From contig JAJHTX010000009.1 of assembly GCA_032164295.1 (NCBI GenBank), positions 1,674,001-1,738,000 on the forward strand: a DNA stretch of 64,000 bases, given 5' to 3'. Positions within the stretch are counted from its first letter, which is position 1; each line of letters begins with the position of its first letter. Positions 57,964-64,000 of the stretch are shown piece by piece. The position numbers and the translations under genes are program-made. The notes beneath the pieces are model-generated. The model saw nothing but the letters and a program-made list of their open reading frames with translations, ran no database searches and had not been told where the DNA came from. The stretch is from Inonotus obliquus. Lineage: Eukaryota; Basidiomycota; Agaricomycetes; Hymenochaetales; Hymenochaetaceae.

Positions 57964-58645
57964 ATGGACACTGCGTTTCGAAAAATCGATATTGACAAGT
58001 ACGACGAGGACGTGCTGCTTGAAGAGGAGCTGTATGAACCTGATCCGCGTGATCCTGCACAAGTACTGGCGGACACCAAGGCGAAGGCGACCACTGTGCG
58101 AAGTGCATTAGCGAAGTACGTGCGAGGTGTCTGTCCAGTTTGGGCGCCGTCAGGCTTATTCATGGACAAACTTTACTTTGACTAGAGGTGATGTGGCCGA
58201 TGCATTGAATATCGTGCTAGACGGCGCACCGTATGGACCAAACGTCGAGGAGGCGAAGGTGTGTCCTTCACTCCTTCCACTTCCATTGAGGCCGCTCATG
58301 ACTCACGTGGTGACTGATAAACCAGAACACGAATCTACAGACGCTGCTTACGATCTTAGGTAGCACACGAGTGCCAGAGATTCCGGGAATTCTCAGGTCA
58401 TTGTCTCAAGATTCGCAAGATACACTGATGAAGTACCTTTACAAGGGCATGGCGATGCCTAGCTGGGGAGATAGTAGTTGGAGCGTATTCCTTGCTTGGC
58501 ATGAAAAGGTGCGCGCCTTAACGTCATTCATTCCTTGAGATGATGAAGCTGATATGGTGCTGACGTCTGGGTTTGTGTCTAGTTGACGGAGCTTGCGGGC
58601 ATCGGATGCATTGTGCGTGTTATGACGGACAGACGAGCTGTATGA
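57964..58645 (+). CDS. ARPC5: Arp2/3 complex subunit 5 (p16-Arc)
   Basis: Four exons (57964-58115, 58186-58258, 58326-58508, 58583-58645) join to 156 residues, close to the usual ~150. Family features: start FRKIDIDKYDEDVLLEEEL, central NTNLQTLLTILGSTRV, then TLMKYLYKGMAMPSW and the ending WHEKLTELAGIGCIVRVMTD with RRAV. ARPC5 is the smallest subunit of the Arp2/3 complex that nucleates branched actin, for example at endocytic sites. An upstream in-frame ATG at 57928 would add 12 residues; the start at 57964 matches the family better. Confidence 0.93.
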
Positions 58646-59665
58646 TATATGATACGGGAGAGATGTGGACTAGAAACTGCAATAACTTATAATGCTTGGA
58701 CGATTCTGGACGATGTTCATCATAATCCCTGTGCGAACATTTCGCGCTGTATCTGATCATGATATTGAGGTTATCGTTGACTCAATGCATGCTTTGTTTC
58801 GATATTCTAACTTGTTCGCCACTTTGTGCACTATCTTCAGCAGTTGGGTGCTCATCAATTATTTAGAATCGATCGCGGCCATACCAAATCATAAAGGAAG
58901 ATCTGCTTGATCTGTTATTATACGCGGAAATCAGGGAGAACGATCATGGCCGAGGGCATGAGATAGATACAGGATAGGTAAGTGAGAAAATACCAACTAC
59001 GTAGACGTAGCGGTATGTATGATCAGCAAAGCAAACTTCAAGAACGTACGCGTATCTTGAATCATTTTTTTTGTCATCAGCTCCGCAACAGAGGCCCTCA
59101 GACATCCGGTCTTACTTTGCCATTAAAAGTGGGCGGACAGGTACGTCGTCGTCGTCGTCGTCAGTGTTCTGCGTTTGCTTCCTCTTCCTTGCCAAGTTTC
59201 CCGTTGGCTTCGTAATAGTGTCTACCACGGTCTTTGGATCCTCCGCAGCCGGAGGGAGACTCCCGTGTACCAACGGTAGGTATTGGCTGCTACACTAGGG
59301 ATGGGTCTCCTTGTAGATTTCATAGCATTTCCCTGATTTATTCCCGCAGCATTCGCCTCATCAATTCATCATCCATCATCCATCATCCATGTCCCGATTG
59401 GCTTTCCTACGACCTCATAAAGTTATAATGTTGGAAGTTGACGATTTGTTTGGTGATCGACGCAATGTCCACCATCCGTCAGCCTAGTAAGTTCCTTTTT
59501 CGTCCCACATATAAGCTCGTTTGCCACCTCGTCTCTTCCCCCGCGAGTCGCGACTGAGGTGAGCCCTTCCGTACATCTACACAAACACTATTCCCATTCT
59601 TCCTGTCTTCCCGTAGAATTCTTAACAGGTACTGTACAAACCCCGTTGTACCATGCGTCAAATCT
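58646..59665. other. Intergenic with possible orphan exons
   Basis: Two snippets look like gene starts cut short: around 59070-59150 (PQQRPSDIRSYFAIKSGRTG followed by a CGTCGT tract) and 59471 (MSTIRQP followed by a GTAAGT donor). Neither could be continued. Rearrangement next to the FunK1 fragment and the duplicated BAR-SH3 segment may have removed the rest. Confidence 0.35.
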
Positions 59666-59667
59666 AG

Positions 59668-59945
59668 AAATGGAAGGTGAAGAGGACCACACGATTAAGG
59701 TCATTATGCGCGGGTGTTCTCCGTCGTTTAAGCAGTATATCAAGGTGAAAATCAATAAGCCAATCTGCTTCGACGATGAGGGATCCGAAGTTCCCTCTTC
59801 GACTCATATTCGCAAAGATGCACCCTGAAATCACCGTTTCCCTGGTACAGTCCTCCAAGTAAGGTTCATCGCCGGAGACACTGCCGTATTGTGTTCAAAG
59901 AGATGGCGCATACACTTGTTCTCGTGAGGAATCTAGGGGACATCC
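59668..59945 (+). pseudogene. FunK1 internal fragment (copy e)
   Basis: Begins MEGEEDHTIKVIMRGCSPSF and parallels 63707-63985 of the FunK1 gene: FKQYIKVKINKPICFDDEGS, then a frame change, and a segment equivalent to RRRHYRVVFKEMAQ read in another frame. About 280 bp survive without start or end. It ends about 170 bp from the edge of the BAR-SH3 duplicate. Confidence 0.85.
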
Positions 59946-60033
59946 GGAATTGTCACTCCTGATGGACGGACATGGCGGAGGGTTTGCCAGGCCTCCCGGT
60001 ATTTTCGTGGGCATGAATACTGACGAGTTTTGA

Positions 60034-61417
60034 TTACCTTATTCGGATCGATGAGTTGAAGCGGTGGTATATGTCGGTCGGGAGCTGATCTACATGGGGT
60101 AGTTCTTCAGAGAAACGATCGCCAGCGTAAGGATGAGAGTCATTCATGCTCTCCCTCTCATTTTCGTCTTCGGTCATACTAAGCTCTGATTCGGAAGGCT
60201 CAACAAGAGTCCTTCTGCTCTCCTCATCCTTGGACGGCACCTTCCCACTTCGTCCGAACCCGAGGATACTCGGATCGCTCGTATTCTTAAACTTCGTTCG
60301 CGTCGGTCCGTCCATCGTCCTGACCAGAATCGCATAGTTCGCCGGGAACGACCCTTTTCGTCCCCCAGTCTCGCCGAGCCACCAATCATCAAGCACTTCG
60401 TTGGTCGCCTCAAGTCCGTATAGGTACTAAAGTAACCATTTAGTTCACTCCTACTAGATCAGTGTAAGCACGCACTCTGGCTGAGGCCACTCCACTTCCA
60501 CCTCCCTCAGCACTTCCAGATATTGTTCCGCATATTTGATCTCCGATTGCAAGAGCAGCCTCAATTCTCGCTGATACTCGACTTCGCCCTCTCTTATAGC
60601 ATCCATCCTTGCTCTCACGTCTTCAGCCATCTCTTTGTACCTTGCTCTCGCTCTTGCAAGTTCTTCTTCCGCCTCCTTCTTATCCTTTTCCTTCTTGTAC
60701 GTCTTTTCCGCCTTTACAATTGCCGCATCGTACGCGAGACGACGCGATTCAAGTTTCTTCCGTTGAGCAACATATTCTTCCAGCTCTGCTTTAGAACGAT
60801 CGAGATAAGTGAGGAAAGAATCAGCAATAGTGACGGCATAGATGTTCTGAATAGCAGCTATTTGACAACGCGCGCGACCAAGGCTCGCCATAGAACGACC
60901 TAAGCAAGACTTATCAGCACTATTTCTTGATAAACACACAATTCCCACGCACCTAAAGCACTTGAACCACCAAGGACCTCTCCATGCTCGATCATCACAA
61001 CACCCAATGCCTCCGAGTGCATCATGGGATCTCCAGGGACCACTTCAGAAGACTGTTTTTGTGAGATATACTCCACGTAGTCTCGCGATGCGGTGTACAT
61101 TCTAGAGAGTACCATGGATAACATTAATATTCCCGGATGTCAGTAATTGAGCAGCTCACTTGTCAAGCCCCTTCTTCCTTGACTCCATATCCTGCTCCAA
61201 TGCAACGAACTCACTAGACGGTTGCGTTTTTTCGCGAGTGGATATTACTTCTCCAGCCCACTAATTACCGCAGAGCAATGAGTACATTACGCGTAGCGGC
61301 ATCGACAGACAAAATCTCACTTGATGAAGTTTTCCAAGCTAACATAACAGAACCCACGGTGGGCCATCAGTTGTATCATTCTCAGGGCAACAGACAGCTT
61401 ACCTGTTTGCTTGTCAT
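60034..61417 (-). pseudogene. Truncated, deleted duplicate of the BAR-SH3 gene
   Basis: The minus strand repeats the parent from its start (MTSKQ at 61417) through all four short introns, so it arose by DNA duplication, not retroposition. The BAR part is almost unchanged (one visible change, LGKLRQ to LGKLHQ). After PDTYTDLRRP-equivalent sequence 676 bases are missing (parent 52604-53279), which removes the Ser-rich linker and half of the SH3 domain and shifts the frame. Reading resumes at DDWWLGETGGRKGSFPANY and similarity ends at 60117; the remaining frame to 60034 is unrelated sequence. The last part of the parent, including the Pro-rich and Cys-rich tail, is absent. It might still express the BAR domain alone. 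Confidence 0.85.
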
Positions 61418-62278
61418 AGTTGCGTGATGGCTCCTGGCTTTTTGAAAGCTTCGAGAATACGAAGGAAGATAGGCTATAAGGCTTTGGGGACAGAAAGTGC
61501 CAGCACAATGTCCTTATTTCTCCGTCGTTGTAGTCGTAGCGAAAGACAACAAAAGTGATTAGGGGTGGAAGCAGAGAACAAAGGTGGCATGATTCTTGTC
61601 CATAGCTAATATAAGACACCATTATGATTAGATAACCACGTGGCAATACACTACTTGAGCGGCCTGGTCCACATTACATTGCTACTATCACTTGAGCTTC
61701 ACAACACACGCACAAGAACAATGAATAAACTACATATGTTTCACGAATGCTCTGTCCCAGCACCGATTAAGGGATACATTTGTGTTCCTTCCAAACATCT
61801 GTGGACAGCGATTGTGTGATACCAGATTGCCATCGTGATTTCAAGTTGTTATAGTCTTGAAACAATAGTACTCGGGATATTCTGTGATACATACATTGTA
61901 CTCATGAGCAGGGTCGAAACCTACCGACTCAAGCTCGATCTGACTCCTCCACTCCAACTCCGCATACAGCAGGTTTCAGAAATATCACTTCGAAGGTACG
62001 CATACACGTCGACCTTCGACTCCACATTAAATTCAACCCTGCAGCCCCGCATGCGGATCATTGCAGACAAATTTTATTATTATATGATAAGTTGCACAAA
62101 CCAATCGTAAAGCCACTGACAAGACTCACCTACGGGCACAATATCCAGCGCAAGTAGGGAACCGCCCTATAGTAAATAAGTAAATCGGACCTATTCTAAT
62201 GGTGATACGCATAGGAAAGACAGAACCGGGAACTGTGGAGACAATGGACCAGAGGAGGGGAAAACAGGAACAACCACG
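60117..62278 (-). repeat. Right arm of the BAR-SH3 inverted duplication
   Basis: Reverse complement of 50699-53568, including about 890 bases upstream of the gene start, minus the 676-bp internal deletion. The two arms enclose about 6.5 kb with three other genes. Confidence 0.88.
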
Positions 62279-62333
62279 CACACAGGCCTAGGTGAGTCAT
62301 TATCGAGAGTAGCAACCTATAACACAAGAATGC
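62276..62333 (+). repeat. Direct repeat, right copy (partner at 50559-50611)
   Basis: CGCACAC, a short gap, then GGTGAGTCATTATCGAGAGT and following bases match the left copy in the same orientation, right at the outer edge of the inverted arm. Confidence 0.75.
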
Positions 62334-62476
62334 TACTTGGTGTGACCGGAGCACCAACTCGCGCCATGTGACACAGAAAGAGTGAATCACGTGAGGTGAC
62401 ATATCGTGGTCAAAGCACTTGCAAATTGCAAGCTCAAGCCACATACACTTCGTTTATACCATTACCACAACACAAC

Positions 62477-64000
62477 ATGACTGCAAGTCGAAGAGAAAAG
62501 CGCACCGGAAGGAACCCCTCAAAACCCTGCTCCTCGACTCAACCTTTCGTGCCAGTTGACATAAGTGAAGAACGTCGCAATCCGGGCTATGCTGTCCCAG
62601 AGGTCGACCCGAATGTGTTCCTCCACCGTCTACTCCCCCCTTTAAAGAAAAGAATAAGCATAGAGGACATCGTCTCATCGCTGCAATGCAAAGGACTCGT
62701 TGGAGTCATGGGCAGGTGGAAGGGCTTTGGGGTGACTCACAGGAGACGCATAAAGAGATCGCGGAAGGCTGCATTCGCACCCCTGGTGGATATTTTCGAA
62801 AAGGTGACGTCCATGGCGTCTGCAAATGTCCCAAACCTCACAAGAGCACTTGACATGGCAATGGTGCCAATGAGGCGCCGAAAATCGGGAAGGAAGTTGA
62901 CCTTGCCTAGTGGATATTTTCTGCTCAGGGACAGAAACGACGACAATGTGGTCGGAGATGAGGCTAAGGGTAAACCACCCTCATGGTTCGATGTTGCCCT
63001 CATATCAGAATTCGGGCAGAGCGATGTTGACGGGCGTTGCGAAGACGTAAGTGTCTTATAGTAGCGCATCATTGCAGTGACTAAATGCTCGTCTGCAGAT
63101 TGGCGTCAAAACGATTTGCAACATCCAGAAGATTCTATCCCGGGATCCTCGCAGGCGGTTTGCGTTTGGGATCTCTGTACAAGATAGAAGTATGCGACTG
63201 TGGCTCGGCACTCACGGGACACCCATCGTCAGCGAGGCCTTCGATTTCACAAAGGTGAGAGGATCCGTGAGTCTGACATGGAGGCAAGGTAGCTAACCCA
63301 TCTGGATAGGAGATTCACCTACTAACACACGTGTTCCTTTCACTGGCATTCGCATCCAAGGAGGAGCTGGGCTGGGATCCGACTATCAGGGACGTCACAC
63401 TGGACGACGGCAATCGAGCATACGCCATCGACGTCGGGGATGAAACATATGAGACGGTGCAGGTGCTGGCTGACAATACTTCTATGCTGGATAGCCCTGC
63501 GACGAGGGTATGGAAAGTGAAGCATCTAGGCTCAAACTCGGAGGAAGCCTTCGTCTTGAAGGACGTCTGGATTGATGACGGAGAGCCTCTTGAACATGGT
63601 ATCTATGAGGAGATGATGAGCGACATCGAGAAGAAGTACGGTTCTGACATCCGGAATGAGGTCGCTTCGCACCTTCTCACACCCGTAGCCCACTGTCTCG
63701 TCCAGATGGAAGGTGAAGAAGACCACACGACTAAGGTCATTATGCGCGGGTGTTCTCCGTCGTTCAAGCAGTATATCAAGGTGAAAGTCAATGAGCCAAT
63801 CCACTTCGACGATGAGGGATCCGAAGTTCCCTCTTCGACTCATATTCGACTTGAACACTCGCAAAGAGGCACCCTGAGAGCACCACTTCCCTGGTACAAT
63901 CCTACAAGAAGGGTTCATCGCCGGAGACACTACCGTGTTGTGTTCAAAGAGATGGCGCAACCACTTATTCGCTTGAGGAATCTGGGGGAGGTCTTTTTGG
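62477..64000 (+). CDS. FunK1 protein kinase (copy f, intact so far, 3' end outside window)
   Basis: Exons 62477-63046, 63099-63254 and 63310 onward are open to the window end. The start gives MTASRREKRTGRNPSKPC; then ERRNPGYAVPEVDPNVFLHR, GVMGRWKGFGVTHRRR, LTLPSGYFLLRDR, DPRRRFAFGISVQDRSMRLW, ELGWDPTIRDVTLDDGNRAY and VLKDVWIDDGEPLEHGIYEE. The window ends just before the catalytic HRD loop (last read: RRRHYRVVFKEMAQ and RLRNLGEVF), so kinase activity cannot be judged. It is the best reference for the damaged FunK1 copies in this window. An upstream ATG at 62396 is in frame; the 62477 start was chosen because it fits copy b, which begins MTTAS. Confidence 0.88.

Noticed and set aside
59071..59160. 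PCNA-binding (PIP-like) motif near SDIRSYF
   Set aside because: The consensus is incomplete and no gene model supports the frame.
1..64000. CRISPR array, operon promoters or ribosome binding sites
   Set aside because: The genome is eukaryotic, and no regularly spaced repeats of that type were seen.

Overview
This window is nuclear DNA from a filamentous basidiomycete, most likely a mushroom-forming Agaricomycete. The evidence is many short GT-AG introns (about 48-85 nt), several FunK1-type protein kinases, a Plavaka-type KDZ transposase with a nearby KOW/Spt5-like gene and a DUF6532-like gene, and single-copy fungal genes (NPR3, BAP31, ARPC5, a BAR-SH3 protein) with basidiomycete-style architecture. 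It alternates between short conserved blocks and long stretches of nested transposons and duplicated debris.

Layout. 1-2322: 5' part of a Tah18/NDOR1 diflavin reductase on the minus strand, cut by the window edge. 4.0-8.8 kb: conserved block with a small Cox8-like mitochondrial protein, BAP31, and NPR3 converging on BAP31. 9-11.9 kb: sparse, with a possible membrane-protein remnant. 11.9-24.4 kb: element-like territory with a DUF6532-like gene, a broken KOW/Spt5-like gene and a decayed Plavaka transposase split by a 1.2-kb insert. 24.6-25.0 kb: FunK1 fragment. 25.1-32.9 kb: a minus-strand non-LTR retrotransposon whose ORF2 is open and whose ORF1 is broken by a 1.7-kb insert of the same family as the 21-kb one. 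33-36.9 kb: AT-rich, almost gene-free, with a foldback repeat.

36.9-39.9 kb: second, inverted Tah18 copy with a 5-nt frameshifting deletion. 40.3-48.1 kb: three FunK1 loci, each damaged differently (palindrome plus deletion; a tRNA-derived insertion with target duplication; tandem duplication and decay), followed by a third small Tah18 fragment. 48.8-50.4 kb: an intact-looking two-exon OTT_1508-like deaminase. 50.7-62.3 kb: a conserved block (BAR-SH3, SAP-domain membrane protein, an Agaricomycete family of unknown role, ARPC5) bounded by an inverted, decayed duplicate of the BAR-SH3 5' half. 62.5-64.0 kb: a FunK1 gene, apparently intact, that runs off the window.

The conserved genes are ordinary housekeeping genes: Fe-S assembly, ER trafficking, TORC1/nitrogen signalling, membrane curvature and actin branching. 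They do not form one pathway. The unusual content is the accessory part: two insertions of an apparently unnamed CGGTAYC-terminated element family sitting inside two other transposons, a 113-bp tRNA-like insertion with exact GATAG target duplication in a kinase gene, two separate inverted gene duplications, and a nucleic-acid-deaminase-fold gene among FunK1 kinases. Splice sites were chosen by eye from GT-AG signals and reading frame; none has transcript support here.
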